A program made the position numbers and the translations under genes. Shown piece by piece: positions 1-8,955 of a DNA stretch of 28,592 nucleotides; position 1 is the stretch's first letter, and the number at the start of each line of letters is the position of its first letter. The notes under the pieces were generated by a model, which was given only the letters and a program-made list of their open reading frames with translations, was not told the DNA's origin and did not search any database. Source of the DNA: JAAZFZ01 sp035647435 (GTDB lineage Bacteria; Bacillota; Clostridia; Oscillospirales; Acutalibacteraceae); NCBI GenBank assembly GCA_035647435.1, contig DASRNM010000022.1:1-28592 (forward strand), in the 5' to 3' direction.

Positions 1-8
1 GTATTATA

Positions 9-3000
9 TTGGATTTTGATGTGCAGTTATGGAATAAAAACTCAGAAAACCTTATGCTTATAAGTCGTATCAGGCAAATAGTTAAGGAGTTGAAAAGCAC
101 CTTCCTTTACCCCGACAGTGAAAAGGTAGGAGGCTTCAAGTTTAGGGATGGACAATACACCGTTTCACAGATTGATGAAGGTGAATGGCAGGACTTTGAT
201 AGTGAGAACGAATATTGGGGCTATCCCGAATGTTATGCTTGGTTTAAGCACAGCATTGTGATCCCCGAACGATTTGCAGGCCAGGCTGTTTTGTATCAGG
301 CTATTCCTTACATTGATTGTGAATGGACATTGAGAAACCCTCAACTTATCATTTATATCAATGGTGAAATTTCTCAGGGTATAGACATGAATCATCAGAC
401 CGTTCTTTTGACTGAAAACGCAAAGGGCGGCGAAAAAATTGATATTTATATCAATGCATATTGCGACGCATGGGAATACAAAGGCAGGCTGCAAATGGCG
501 GCAAAGCTTTTGACATATGACAATCTTGCGCTGGACCTTATATTTGACATTCAGACTCCTCTTGAGGTTGCGCAGCTGTTCGAGTCAGATGACCTTGAAA
601 GAGTTGAAATCATAAAGGTTCTCAACGAAGCGGTCAATATACTTGAAATAAGCACAGGCGACTACTCGGCATTTGAAAAGTCTGCAAAAATAGCTATGGA
701 ATATTTGGACGAAAATCTTTACGGTAAAAACAACGATGGTGTATTTGCTTCCTGCATAGGGCATACACACATTGATGTTGCATGGCTTTGGAGATTAAGA
801 CAGACAAGAGACAAGGCGGGGCGTTCTTTTGCAACGGTGCTCAAATACATGGAGCAGTACCCTGAATATAAATTTATGTCCCCTCAAGCGCAGCTCTATG
901 ATTATGTTAAGCAGGACTATCCCGAGGTTTATGAGGGCATTAAAAAAAGTATTGCCGAGAACCGTTGGGAAGTCGAGGGTAGCATGTGGGTTGAATCCGA
1001 CACCAATGTTATTTCGGGTGAGTCGCTTGTCCGTCAGCTCCTTGTCGGCAAGAGATTTTTCAAAAAAGAGTTCGGTATTGACACCAAAATCATGTGGTTG
1101 CCCGATGTTTTCGGCTATTCCGCGGCATTGCCACAAATAATCAAAAAAGCTGATTGTGATTATTTCATGACAACAAAAATCAGCTGGTCTGAATTCAACC
1201 GCTTCCCATATGACACATTTAATTGGAGGGGGATTGACGGCACAGAAGTTTTTTCCCATTTTTCACCTAGTACTAAAGAACAAGAGCCGAAAAATTTCCA
1301 ATCCACATATAACACCTACCTGGACCCATTGTACATTATGAGAGGTTGGGACAGGTATTCTCATAAAGAGCTTAATAAGGATTATCTTGTTTCATACGGT
1401 TATGGTGACGGTGGCGGTGGCCCAACAATTGAAATGCTTGAAAACGGCAGAAGGATGGCAAAAGGAATTAAAGGCTGCCCAAAGGTCAAACAGGAGTTTG
1501 CACTTGATTTCTTTAAAAACCTCGAAAAAGAAGTCAAAGGAAACAAACGCTTGCCCACATGGTGCGGTGAGCTTTACCTGGAATACCACAGAGGAACCTT
1601 GACATCACAGGCGAATATCAAGAGATACAACAGGAAAAGCGAAATCCTTTACCACGACATTGAAACTCTTGGCGCAATGTCAAAAGCATTGTGCGGCGCT
1701 GAGTACCCTTCAAACGATATAGGGTACGGCTGGGAGATAATTTTGCTCAACCAGTTCCATGACATTATCCCTGGTTCCTCAATAAAAGAGGTTTATGACG
1801 ACGCAAAGGAACAATACGAAGAAATAATAGGCACGGGTAAGTCTTTGGTCGATTCGGCAATAAGCACACTTTCATCAAATATAGCCGTAAAGGACAACTC
1901 TTTTATTGTGTTCAACACCATGGGCACACAGCGTGACGACATTGTAACAACCGAAATGCCCGACCTAAAGGATTTTTCAATAGTTGACAGCAACGGCAAT
2001 GCAATGCCTTACCAGAAGACTTATGACGGCAAGCTTATGTTTGAGGCAAAGGGTGTGCCTGCAAAGGGATATAAGGTTTTTGAAATCAAGGCAGGCAAAA
2101 ACTCTTTTGAAAACTCCGTAAAAGCTGACGGCATGAAATTTAGTAACAAATATTTTGAAGTTATGTTCAATAAGGACTACAACATTTCCTCACTTGTTCA
2201 CAAGGAAAGTGGCAGAGCTGTTGCCCCAGAAGGGGAGCTTCTTAACCGTTTGATTGCCTTTGAGGACAGACCTTTTAATCACGAGGCATGGGATATAAAG
2301 ATTTATTATACTGAAAAGTCTTGGGATGTTAATGACGTTCAAAGTGCAAAAATTATCGAGCAGGGTGCAGTGAGAACGGTTCTAAAGGTTGTTAGAAAGT
2401 TCAACTCCTCAACCATTGAACAGTATTTCATTTTCTATGCCTCTATTGACAGAATTGATGTTGAATACGCGGTTGATTGGAAAGAGAAGGATATTGTGCT
2501 CAAAGCGGATTATCCGGTTGACGTAAACACCGAGAGGGCGACCTATGACATACAGTTTGGCAACATTGAGCGCACGACAAACAACAACACCTCGTGGGAC
2601 ATTGCTCAGTTTGAAGTTATGGGCCACAGGTGGGCAGACTTGAGCGACAACAGCTTCGGTCTTTCAATTCTCAACGACTGTAAGTACGGTTGGACAATTA
2701 AGGACGGACGAATTCGCCCGACACTTCTGCGTGCTGCAACAAATCCCAACCATGCGCAAGATAGAGAGCATCACAGTTTCACATATTCGCTTTACCCACA
2801 CAGCGGTGCTGTTAACTCATCTGATGTTGTGCAACAAGGATATTCTCTGAACTTCCCGCTTTATTGCAAAATGCAAAAGCCGAACAACGGAAAGTTTGGC
2901 ACAGAGTATTCCTTTGCAAGTGTTGACAGCTCAAATGTTATTGTCGAAACTATCAAAAAGGCTGAGGATAGCGATAACATTATCATAAGAATGTATGAAA

Positions 3001-3167
3001 CATGGAACAAGAAAACAGACTGCATGCTCAACATTGGCCTGCCGTTCAAGTCCGCTACCGAGTGCAATTTACTTGAGGAAAAGGACGAACCTGTTGAGTT
3101 CGATTCAAAATCCGTGAAGCTCACATTCAAACCTTTTGAGATTAAGACAATCAAAATCAAGCTTTAA
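9..3167 (+). CDS. GH38 family alpha-mannosidase
   Basis: Retaining alpha-mannosidase of glycoside hydrolase family 38, probably cytoplasmic (no signal peptide) and acting on mannose-containing oligosaccharides. The catalytic (beta/alpha)7 domain begins near residue 247. The HTHIDVAW motif gives zinc ligands H254 and D256. The WLPDVFGY motif carries the nucleophile D366. The QFHDIIPG motif gives the late zinc ligand H584. An N-terminal beta domain precedes the barrel and a large beta-sandwich C-terminus follows (to residue 1052), the usual length for bacterial family members. The start is uncertain: the frame is open to the window edge, position 9 is a TTG, and the ATG at 54 would give the N-terminus expected for the family but has no clear SD. 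A different frame closes at 61-63 and could be the tail of an upstream gene. Convergent with the pyrophosphatase gene. Confidence 0.93.
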   Translation: MDFDVQLWNKNSENLMLISRIRQIVKELKSTFLYPDSEKVGGFKFRDGQYTVSQIDEGEWQDFDSENEYWGYPECYAWFKHSIVIPERFAGQAVLYQAIPYIDCEWTLRNPQLIIYINGEISQGIDMNHQTVLLTENAKGGEKIDIYINAYCDAWEYKGRLQMAAKLLTYDNLALDLIFDIQTPLEVAQLFESDDLERVEIIKVLNEAVNILEISTGDYSAFEKSAKIAMEYLDENLYGKNNDGVFASCIGHTHIDVAWLWRLRQTRDKAGRSFATVLKYMEQYPEYKFMSPQAQLYDYVKQDYPEVYEGIKKSIAENRWEVEGSMWVESDTNVISGESLVRQLLVGKRFFKKEFGIDTKIMWLPDVFGYSAALPQIIKKADCDYFMTTKISWSEFNRFPYDTFNWRGIDGTEVFSHFSPSTKEQEPKNFQSTYNTYLDPLYIMRGWDRYSHKELNKDYLVSYGYGDGGGGPTIEMLENGRRMAKGIKGCPKVKQEFALDFFKNLEKEVKGNKRLPTWCGELYLEYHRGTLTSQANIKRYNRKSEILYHDIETLGAMSKALCGAEYPSNDIGYGWEIILLNQFHDIIPGSSIKEVYDDAKEQYEEIIGTGKSLVDSAISTLSSNIAVKDNSFIVFNTMGTQRDDIVTTEMPDLKDFSIVDSNGNAMPYQKTYDGKLMFEAKGVPAKGYKVFEIKAGKNSFENSVKADGMKFSNKYFEVMFNKDYNISSLVHKESGRAVAPEGELLNRLIAFEDRPFNHEAWDIKIYYTEKSWDVNDVQSAKIIEQGAVRTVLKVVRKFNSSTIEQYFIFYASIDRIDVEYAVDWKEKDIVLKADYPVDVNTERATYDIQFGNIERTTNNNTSWDIAQFEVMGHRWADLSDNSFGLSILNDCKYGWTIKDGRIRPTLLRAATNPNHAQDREHHSFTYSLYPHSGAVNSSDVVQQGYSLNFPLYCKMQKPNNGKFGTEYSFASVDSSNVIVETIKKAEDSDNIIIRMYETWNKKTDCMLNIGLPFKSATECNLLEEKDEPVEFDSKSVKLTFKPFEIKTIKIKL

Positions 3168-3178
3168 AGCAATATAAT

Positions 3179-3214
3179 AAACCGGGCATGTTCAAATTCG
3201 AACATGCCCGGTTT
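3179..3214. terminator. Bidirectional terminator between GH38 gene and ppa
   Basis: Perfect 15-bp stem (AAACCGGGCATGTTC and its reverse complement) around a 6-nt loop. It sits 12 nt after the mannosidase stop and 11 nt after the pyrophosphatase stop on the other strand. A/T-rich flanks on both sides fit use in both directions. Confidence 0.85.
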
Positions 3215-3225
3215 GCTTATATATT

Positions 3226-3753
3226 TTATTTGAATTGTTTTTTGTAGTACTCCATTGATTCTGATATTATTTTAACAGCATCTTCTTTTCCTTTTACCTC
3301 ATCAAGTGCAGTCTTTTTATTTTCAAGGGTCTTGTAAACGGAAAAGAAATGAATCATCTCATCAAAAACATGGCGCGGAAGCTGGTCAATTGAGCTGTAC
3401 GAATTATACATAGGGTCGTTAAAGGGGATTGAGATTATCTTGTCATCAGGCAAGCCGTTATCTATCATTGAAATAACACCAATCGGATAACATCTGACAA
3501 GAGAAAGAGGGTAAATTTGCTCAGAGCAAAGCACCAGCACATCGAGCGGGTCGTTATCCTTAGCGTAAGTTAGTGGTATAAAGCCGTAATTGGCTGGGTA
3601 ATGCGTGGATGTGTAGAGGATTCTGTCAAGCATCATAAGCCCTGTGTCTTTGTCAAGCTCATATTTATTTTTACTGCCCTTAGTGATTTCGATAACTGCA
3701 TAAAAGTCCTCGGGCGAAATCTTGTCCTCAGATATGTCATGCCAAACGTTCAT
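3226..3753 (-). CDS. ppa: Family I inorganic pyrophosphatase
   Basis: Soluble Mg-dependent inorganic pyrophosphatase, hydrolysing PPi to two phosphates and so pulling biosynthetic reactions forward. The family I signature DNDPLDVLVL is present, with metal-ligand aspartates D66, D68 and D71. The upstream YPANYGFIP segment (about residues 52-60) is typical of the active-site region. At 175 residues it is standard bacterial length. The ATG has an AAAGGAGAAG SD. It is a single-gene unit with its own promoter (3792-3821) and a shared terminator (3179-3214). Confidence 0.93.
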   Translation of the reverse strand: MNVWHDISEDKISPEDFYAVIEITKGSKNKYELDKDTGLMMLDRILYTSTHYPANYGFIPLTYAKDNDPLDVLVLCSEQIYPLSLVRCYPIGVISMIDNGLPDDKIISIPFNDPMYNSYSSIDQLPRHVFDEMIHFFSVYKTLENKKTALDEVKGKEDAVKIISESMEYYKKQFK

Positions 3754-3791
3754 TAAAACTTCTCCTTTTGGTGGGATTGCGTATTTAATTT

Positions 3792-3821
3792 ATTATACCA
3801 TATTTTGTTTTTTCATTGCAA
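3792..3821 (-). promoter_or_regulatory. Sigma-A-type promoter for ppa
   Basis: Read on the minus strand: TTGCAA, 18-nt spacer, TATAAT, with an extended -10 TGG immediately upstream of TATAAT. The -10 lies about 40 nt before the ppa start codon. Confidence 0.7.
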
Positions 3822-3965
3822 GAAAAATTAACGCTGTTTTTCTTTTAGAAAGCTATCAACTTTAGAGACTAGAATTGAAATATATGCAAGTTGATTTTTT
3901 CCCATACAATAGTACAAGAATATGATGAAAATAAACGCAATGACGTTGGCAATGAAGAAAAAATT

Positions 3966-3993
3966 AGAAGAGGTGACGAATATCACCCCTTCT
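3966..3993 (-). terminator. Rho-independent terminator of the ctsR-clpC operon
   Basis: 11-bp stem with one G-T wobble and a 6-nt loop, starting 8 nt after the clpC stop. On the minus strand it is followed by AATTTTTTCTTC, a good uridine tract. Confidence 0.85.
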
Positions 3994-4000
3994 ATTTACT

Positions 4001-6490
4001 TTACTCCTTATCGGCGGTTTGCTCAGGTTCTTTTTCTTTGTTTTCGATGATATTGAATACGAAACTATCGTCTTTTACATCGCAAACGTATTTTTCTCCC
4101 GTTTTTATTGAGCCGTCAAGCATTCTCTCCGAAAGCTTATCCTCTATTTGAGACTGAATTGCCCTTCTGAGCGGTCTTGCGCCGTATATCGGGTCAAAGC
4201 CTGATTTTGTAATTTTTTCAATGGCTTCTTCGCTGTATTCAATGCCAATGCCCATTTGAGAAACACGTTTTGTCAGAGTAGCAAGCATACGCCTTGCAAT
4301 TTCTTTGATATCTTTCTTGCTTAACTGATGGAAGACAATTATATCGTCAACCCTGTTGAGAAATTCGGGGCGCAGGGTACGCTTGACCTCGCCCATAACC
4401 GCTTCACGGATTTTTTTGTAGTCTGTAGTTTCGTTTTCCTCGTCTGCTGTAAAGCCGAGTGAGCCACCACGGTTTGTTATCTGTTTTGCTCCGATGTTTG
4501 AAGTCATTATAATAATGCAGTTTTTGAAATCGACACGCCTACCGTGTGAATCTGTTAAAATTCCATCCTCAAGAATTTGAAGAAGAATATTGAATACATC
4601 AGGGTGCGCCTTTTCTATTTCGTCAAACAAAATCACGGAGTACGGTCTTCTACGCACCTTTTCAGTTAGCTGGCCGCCCTCCTCATAGCCGACATAGCCC
4701 GGAGGTGAACCGACAAGACGAGACACAGTGTGTTTTTCCATAAATTCGGACATGTCGAGCCTTATCATTGCATTTTCGTCACCGAACAGCGAGCTCGCAA
4801 CAGTTTTGCAAAGCTCCGTTTTACCGACGCCTGTCGGACCGAGGAAGATAAAAGAGCCTGTTGGGCGTTTTGGGTCTTTCAAACCTACACGACCTCTGCG
4901 GATTGCTCTTGCAACAGCAGATACAGCCTCGTTCTGCCCGACAACTCGATTATGAAGCTCCTCCTCCATGTTCAGCAGGCGAGCACTTTCCTCTTGTGTG
5001 AGTTGAACAACCGGGATCCCCGTCCATAAAGAGACGATTTGAGCTATTTCTTGAGCAGTTACCTCATTGGTTGTGTGGTCACTGTGCTCACGCCAATTTT
5101 TCTTTTCTTCCTCAAGCTTCTTTCCGAGATCCTGCCCCTCATCTCGCAACTTTGCCGCCCTCTCAAACTCTTGGGAGTTGATTGCTGCGGTTTTTTCTTG
5201 CTCAATGATAATAAGATTGTTTTCCATTTCCTTTAAATCGGGTGGAGCGGTGAACGCTCTTAGCCTTACTCTTGATGCAGATTCATCAATCAAGTCGATA
5301 GCCTTATCAGGCAAAAATCGGTCGCCTATATATCGTGCAGACATTTTGACCGCCGCTATAATGGCATCATCTGTAATTTTAACCTTGTGATGAGCCTCAT
5401 ATTTATCACGCAACCCCTTGAGAATTTCTATTGCTTCGTCCTCTGACGGTTCGCCGACTGTAATAGGCTGAAATCTTCTCTCAAGTGCTGCGTCTTTTTC
5501 AATGTGCTTTCTGTACTCCTCAATGGTTGTCGCGCCGATAACCTGAAGGTCGCCTTTTGCAAGCGACGGTTTAAGAATATTAGCGGCGTCAACAGCACCC
5601 TCGGCAGAGCCTGCACCTATTAATGTATGCAGTTCGTCAATAAAGAGGATAACATCGCTTGCTTTTGAAACTTCTTCGATAGTAGATTTGATTCTTTCTT
5701 CAAAATCACCTCTGTATTTTGTGCCTGCAACCATTCCCGTTAAGTCAAGGGATACAATTCTTTTCCCTTTTAACAGTTCGGGAACCTCACCTGTAGCGAT
5801 TTTAAGGGCAAGCCCCTCAGCAATGGCGGTTTTTCCGACACCCGGTTCACCGATAAGACAAGGGTTGTTTTTTGTTCTTCTACTCAAAATTTGAATAACT
5901 CTTTCGATTTCCTTTTGTCTTCCGATTACAGGGTCAATAGTTCCGCCTTGCGCAAGCTCGGTCAAATCTCTGCCGAACTGGTCAAGTGTAGGGGTGCTTG
6001 TTTTGCCCGAATCACCTTTTAATGGGTTTTTACCCATGCTTGCAGGGTTTTGATTGGATAATGCCCTTGAAAGATCGGAGTAAATCTCCTGCGGAGAAAT
6101 ACCCAATTGTCTGATTAGACTAACAGCGGCACTGTCGTCCTCTTTAATTAAGGACATGAGAATATGCTCCGTGCCTATATAAGGGTGACCTACAGACCTT
6201 GCGGCCTGAACAGCCTTTTCAACAATTCGTTTTGTTCTCGGTGTGAATTCGTTCGGTGTCAAAACCGTAGGAGCACCTATGCCTATTGATGAGCGCAAAA
6301 TTTCTTCCATTTTATCTTTTGTAAGCTTTCTTGAGCTTAACGCGGCATATGCCATGCCACCGCTATCGGCCAAAAGACCGATAAGAATATGCTCACTGCC
6401 GACATAGGTATGCCCCATGTTTTCTGCAGATTCAATTGCCGCATTAAGTGCGGCGTTTGCTTTTTCCGTAAATCCTGTAAATTTATACAT
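4001..6490 (-). CDS. clpC: ATP-dependent Clp protease ATP-binding subunit ClpC
   Basis: Class I Hsp100/Clp AAA+ unfoldase that feeds substrates to the ClpP protease and is central to stress proteolysis in Firmicutes. An N-terminal double Clp-N repeat (about residues 1-145) is followed by the first AAA+ module with Walker A GEPGVGKT near residue 215, a central UVR/coiled-coil segment (about residues 425-460), and the second AAA+ module with Walker A GPTGVGKT near residue 548. The C-terminal D2-small domain follows. The 829-residue length and presence of the UVR segment fit ClpC rather than ClpA or ClpB. The start overlaps the end of mcsB by 8 nt, showing translational coupling. Last gene of the ctsR operon, so expected to be repressed by CtsR. 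ClpC classically needs an adaptor such as McsB or MecA. Confidence 0.96.
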   Translation of the reverse strand: MYKFTGFTEKANAALNAAIESAENMGHTYVGSEHILIGLLADSGGMAYAALSSRKLTKDKMEEILRSSIGIGAPTVLTPNEFTPRTKRIVEKAVQAARSVGHPYIGTEHILMSLIKEDDSAAVSLIRQLGISPQEIYSDLSRALSNQNPASMGKNPLKGDSGKTSTPTLDQFGRDLTELAQGGTIDPVIGRQKEIERVIQILSRRTKNNPCLIGEPGVGKTAIAEGLALKIATGEVPELLKGKRIVSLDLTGMVAGTKYRGDFEERIKSTIEEVSKASDVILFIDELHTLIGAGSAEGAVDAANILKPSLAKGDLQVIGATTIEEYRKHIEKDAALERRFQPITVGEPSEDEAIEILKGLRDKYEAHHKVKITDDAIIAAVKMSARYIGDRFLPDKAIDLIDESASRVRLRAFTAPPDLKEMENNLIIIEQEKTAAINSQEFERAAKLRDEGQDLGKKLEEEKKNWREHSDHTTNEVTAQEIAQIVSLWTGIPVVQLTQEESARLLNMEEELHNRVVGQNEAVSAVARAIRRGRVGLKDPKRPTGSFIFLGPTGVGKTELCKTVASSLFGDENAMIRLDMSEFMEKHTVSRLVGSPPGYVGYEEGGQLTEKVRRRPYSVILFDEIEKAHPDVFNILLQILEDGILTDSHGRRVDFKNCIIIMTSNIGAKQITNRGGSLGFTADEENETTDYKKIREAVMGEVKRTLRPEFLNRVDDIIVFHQLSKKDIKEIARRMLATLTKRVSQMGIGIEYSEEAIEKITKSGFDPIYGARPLRRAIQSQIEDKLSERMLDGSIKTGEKYVCDVKDDSFVFNIIENKEKEPEQTADKE

Positions 6491-7496
6491 TCTTAAATAC
6501 CTCCCTTACTGTGGTCGCCCTTATCTCGTCACGCTCTTGCGATTCAAGGTTTTTACCCTGTGCCGCATTGATAGACGCAGGCTGTACCGTAACAATTAGC
6601 TCGTTTATTTTTTCAATGGGTGTTTTGATTATCCCTCTTGACGCTCCCATTCTGACAAGTGAAATTAGCTCCATAAATTCGTCTGCATTCAAAACCCTTG
6701 CACTCTTTAGAATGCCGATGGCCCTGTATATCTTATCCTCTTGCGAGAGGTCCTTAACAAGCTGAGCTGCAACTGTTCTCTCTTGTGAGACAATTTGCAT
6801 TGTAATTGCCTGAAGGTTATCAAGTGCGGCCTGTTCAGTTATACCCAAAGTAATTTGATTGCTCAACTGATAAATATCGCCTCGTGAACATGTACCCTCA
6901 CCATACGCACCTCTTATTGTCAAACCAAGCTTTGAAATTGTAGATGCGAGTGCAGAAAGCCTACCTGTTTGAGTGAGTGCGGGCAAGTGAAGCATAACAG
7001 ATGCCCTCATTGCAGTGCCAAGGTTAGTTGGACATTGTGTTAAATAACCGATTCTTTCATCAAATGCGTAATGTAAATGGTTGTCAAGCATCGTGTCGAG
7101 CTTGTCTGCTATGTCAAATGCCTCGTGCAGAGCAAGGCCTGCCCTCATTACCTGAAGTCTGATGTGATCCTCCTCACATAGCATTATGCTAACGCTTTCA
7201 TCCTTTGTGAGCAGCAACGAGTTGCCCTCGCTGGCGCATGCAAACTCAGGGCTAATGAGATGACGCTCAGCAAGAGAAACCGCCTTAGAACGCGAAAGAG
7301 AGCCCATTTTAATGCAATCAAAGTCATTGCCTGCGCTGGAGAGCACAACATCACGAATCATTGCACTGACTTGAGAACGCCCTTGAGAGTCTAACCTTGA
7401 AGGAAAAGGGTATTCTTCAATGTTTCTCGCTAGCCTTATTCGTGTGCTTAAAACAACATCGCCTTGCTCGCCTTTTTTAATGTACCACTTGCTCAT
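6483..7496 (-). CDS. mcsB: Protein arginine kinase McsB
   Basis: ATP:guanido-phosphotransferase-fold kinase that phosphorylates arginines. In Firmicutes phosphoarginine marks proteins for ClpC-ClpP, and McsB also helps inactivate CtsR. The N-terminal LSTRIRLARN (residues 16-25) is the conserved nucleotide-binding start of the phosphagen-kinase core. EEDHIRLQ and CPTNLGTAMRAS are further family motifs. The C-terminal RDEIRA (residues 322-327) matches the RDxxRA phosphoarginine-sensing motif known for McsB. At 337 residues it is slightly shorter than the Bacillus protein. Its ATG overlaps the mcsA stop as TAATG. It needs McsA, encoded just upstream, for activity. Confidence 0.95.
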   Translation of the reverse strand: MSKWYIKKGEQGDVVLSTRIRLARNIEEYPFPSRLDSQGRSQVSAMIRDVVLSSAGNDFDCIKMGSLSRSKAVSLAERHLISPEFACASEGNSLLLTKDESVSIMLCEEDHIRLQVMRAGLALHEAFDIADKLDTMLDNHLHYAFDERIGYLTQCPTNLGTAMRASVMLHLPALTQTGRLSALASTISKLGLTIRGAYGEGTCSRGDIYQLSNQITLGITEQAALDNLQAITMQIVSQERTVAAQLVKDLSQEDKIYRAIGILKSARVLNADEFMELISLVRMGASRGIIKTPIEKINELIVTVQPASINAAQGKNLESQERDEIRATTVREVFKNV

Positions 7497-8011
7497 TATT
7501 TTTTCCCCTCACTTTCCAAAGCCTTGATTTCGTCTCTTATATTAGCAGCCTGCTCAAAATCCTGCCTTTCGACAGCTTCATTCATTTCTTTTTTCAGGCG
7601 TCCGATTTTATCCTGTTTGCTTTCTGCCTTTTGAACATTTGTAGAGTTTAAAGAGGTTTTACCGCTGTGTTGGATTCTGCCATGAATTCTTTGAAGTATT
7701 GGCAGAAGATCCTCATAAAATGCCTCATAGCAGTCAGCACAACCGACTTTGCCGTCCTTGACAATATCATTGAAAGAACTGCCACACTTCTTGCACCTTT
7801 TTACAGTTGCAAGCGAGGTAACATTCGGCACACCGTCGCTCAAAAATCCTCCGAAAAAGTCACTTAAATCGAAACCGAAGCCCGAAAACATATGGTCGTA
7901 ACCTAATTGTGACGCACAGCTTGAACAAAGATGCATTTCAGCCATGTCCCCGTTAACTATTCTTTTAATATGAGTTGTGGCCTCGTTCCCTCTGCAATTT
8001 TGACACAACAT
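7496..8011 (-). CDS. mcsA: McsA, zinc-finger/UVR activator of McsB
   Basis: Activator and partner of the arginine kinase McsB and a modulator of CtsR. Cys pairs C3/C6 and C29/C32 form one zinc site and C73/C76 and C91/C94 a second one. A UVR motif fills the C-terminus (about residues 135-171), the same module type found in the middle of ClpC. A Gly/Phe-rich linker (residues 42-60) joins the zinc sites. The start is supported by an AAGGAGG SD 8 nt before the ATG. Position between ctsR and mcsB is the canonical Firmicute order. Confidence 0.93.
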   Translation of the reverse strand: MLCQNCRGNEATTHIKRIVNGDMAEMHLCSSCASQLGYDHMFSGFGFDLSDFFGGFLSDGVPNVTSLATVKRCKKCGSSFNDIVKDGKVGCADCYEAFYEDLLPILQRIHGRIQHSGKTSLNSTNVQKAESKQDKIGRLKKEMNEAVERQDFEQAANIRDEIKALESEGKK

Positions 8012-8024
8012 GGTAAATACCTCC

Positions 8025-8471
8025 TTATATAGATGTTAAGAGCATTTGCTTTAGTATTGATGCTCTAATTTTGTCTTTGTATTCCGTTGGCAGTAACTTA
8101 AGACAATTGTCCGAAGTTGCTACAAGTATGAGTTTGGATGAGTCTTCATCCAAAATGTCTTGATGGGCAAGGTTTGTGACGATAGCACGACAGGTATATT
8201 CATCAATTAACTCACCGACGCAGTTGACAGCATGCATAATGGCGTTGCCGGCCCCGAGCTTAACCCTGCGTATTCTAATATATCCTCCACCGCCTCGTCT
8301 GCTCTCCACAATATAGCCCTGCTCGGGAGTGAAGCGTGAGGATATAACATAGTTTATTTGGCTCGGCACACAGCCAAGCGTTTGTGCAAGTTCATTTCTT
8401 TGAATTTCAGTGTGCCCATTTTGTTCAAGCATCTCCATAATCAGCTCAGCGATACTGTTACTTAAACTCAT
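8025..8471 (-). CDS. ctsR: Transcriptional repressor CtsR
   Basis: Class III heat-shock repressor that binds GGTCAAA-type direct repeats and controls clp genes. The N-terminal winged-helix DNA-binding domain is clear: helix-turn-helix about residues 22-45, then the Gly-rich wing SRRGGGGYIRI (residues 57-67), which is the heat-sensing and DNA-contacting loop. The C-terminal domain (about residues 75-148) is the dimerisation/McsB-sensing part and is more divergent. First gene of the operon, 13 nt upstream of mcsA. Autoregulation is directly supported by CtsR boxes around its own promoter (8515-8531 and 8571-8587). Confidence 0.95.
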   Translation of the reverse strand: MSLSNSIAELIMEMLEQNGHTEIQRNELAQTLGCVPSQINYVISSRFTPEQGYIVESRRGGGGYIRIRRVKLGAGNAIMHAVNCVGELIDEYTCRAIVTNLAHQDILDEDSSKLILVATSDNCLKLLPTEYKDKIRASILKQMLLTSI

Positions 8472-8514
8472 TTTTAATCACATCCGTTTAGCGAAATATG
8501 GTCATGAATCAGTC

Positions 8515-8531
8515 CTTGACTTTCTTTGACC
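8515..8531 (-). promoter_or_regulatory. CtsR operator, downstream half
   Basis: On the minus strand GGTCAAA-GAA-AGTCAAG, two heptads separated by 3 nt. The known CtsR consensus is RGTCAAA-NAN-RGTCAAA, so only the last base deviates. The site begins 11 nt downstream of the -10 box, over or just past the expected transcription start of ctsR. Confidence 0.8.
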
Positions 8532-8541
8532 TTCTGTTTAT

Positions 8542-8569
8542 ATTATAGCGATGGAAAAAAAATGGTCAA
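8542..8569 (-). promoter_or_regulatory. Promoter of the ctsR-mcsA-mcsB-clpC operon
   Basis: On the minus strand TTGACC, 16-nt spacer, TATAAT. The -35 box is itself the reverse complement of a GGTCAAA heptad (8564-8570), so repressor binding and -35 recognition would compete directly. Confidence 0.8.
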
Positions 8570-8570
8570 A

Positions 8571-8587
8571 GGTCAATAAAGGTCAAA
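8571..8587 (+). promoter_or_regulatory. CtsR operator, upstream half
   Basis: On the plus strand GGTCAAT-AAA-GGTCAAA, a match to the CtsR heptad pair except one base. A third heptad GGTCAAA (8564-8570) abuts it and overlaps the -35 box. Opposite orientation to the site at 8515-8531. Confidence 0.75.
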
Positions 8588-8589
8588 AT

Positions 8590-8895
8590 CGGGCACAAGA
8601 AACCAAATTTTTAAATTAGCTCCCGAATTCTCTTTATATCTCTTTTTTTTGGCCAATTTTCCCTTTGTTTACATTTAAGTCAATGTGGCTTTTGGTTGAC
8701 CTAGCGTTCAGGTTTGTGTGTTGAAATGATTTTCTTGTTTCATTTTTTACCTCGGGACATAGTTGGTCTGATATTTCACAGTCAATGCTTTGAGGTGATT
8801 TTTTGGCTTTATAAGAATGCATATTATGACCGCCTTCACATGGTTAATATCAAAATTAGTTTATGTTTTTTAGAGAAACAATATACAACTATCTC
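8590..8895. other. Gene-poor gap between ctsR promoter and mini-protein genes
   Basis: No convincing gene here. Two overlapping open frames of 60-75 codons exist on opposite strands, but neither has a good SD, recognisable motif or conserved-looking composition. An 11-codon frame on the minus strand starting near 8755 has a GAGG before its ATG and may be chance. Confidence 0.5.
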
Positions 8896-8899
8896 TGTA

Positions 8900-8926
8900 A
8901 CGCTTTTTAAAAGTCATCATATTATA
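8900..8926 (+). promoter_or_regulatory. Candidate sporulation-type promoter for the mini-protein pair
   Basis: AC, 16-nt spacer, then CATATTATA. This fits the mother-cell sigma-K pattern (AC about 16 nt before CATAnnnTA) better than sigma-A, because TATTAT is present but no TTGACA-like box lies at the right distance. The expected start site is about 20 nt before the SD of the first mini-protein. Inference only. Confidence 0.4.
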
Positions 8927-8955
8927 GGAGTGAAAGAGTGAAAGGAGGGTAAAAA

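Noticed and set aside
1..63. Open frame closing at 61-63 ahead of the mannosidase start, possible end of an upstream gene
   Set aside because: Only 20 codons are in the window and no motif can be judged.
8590..8941. Two open frames of 62 and 75 codons on opposite strands between ctsR and the mini-proteins
   Set aside because: No SD, no recognisable motif, and the plus-strand frame runs through the candidate mini-protein promoter.
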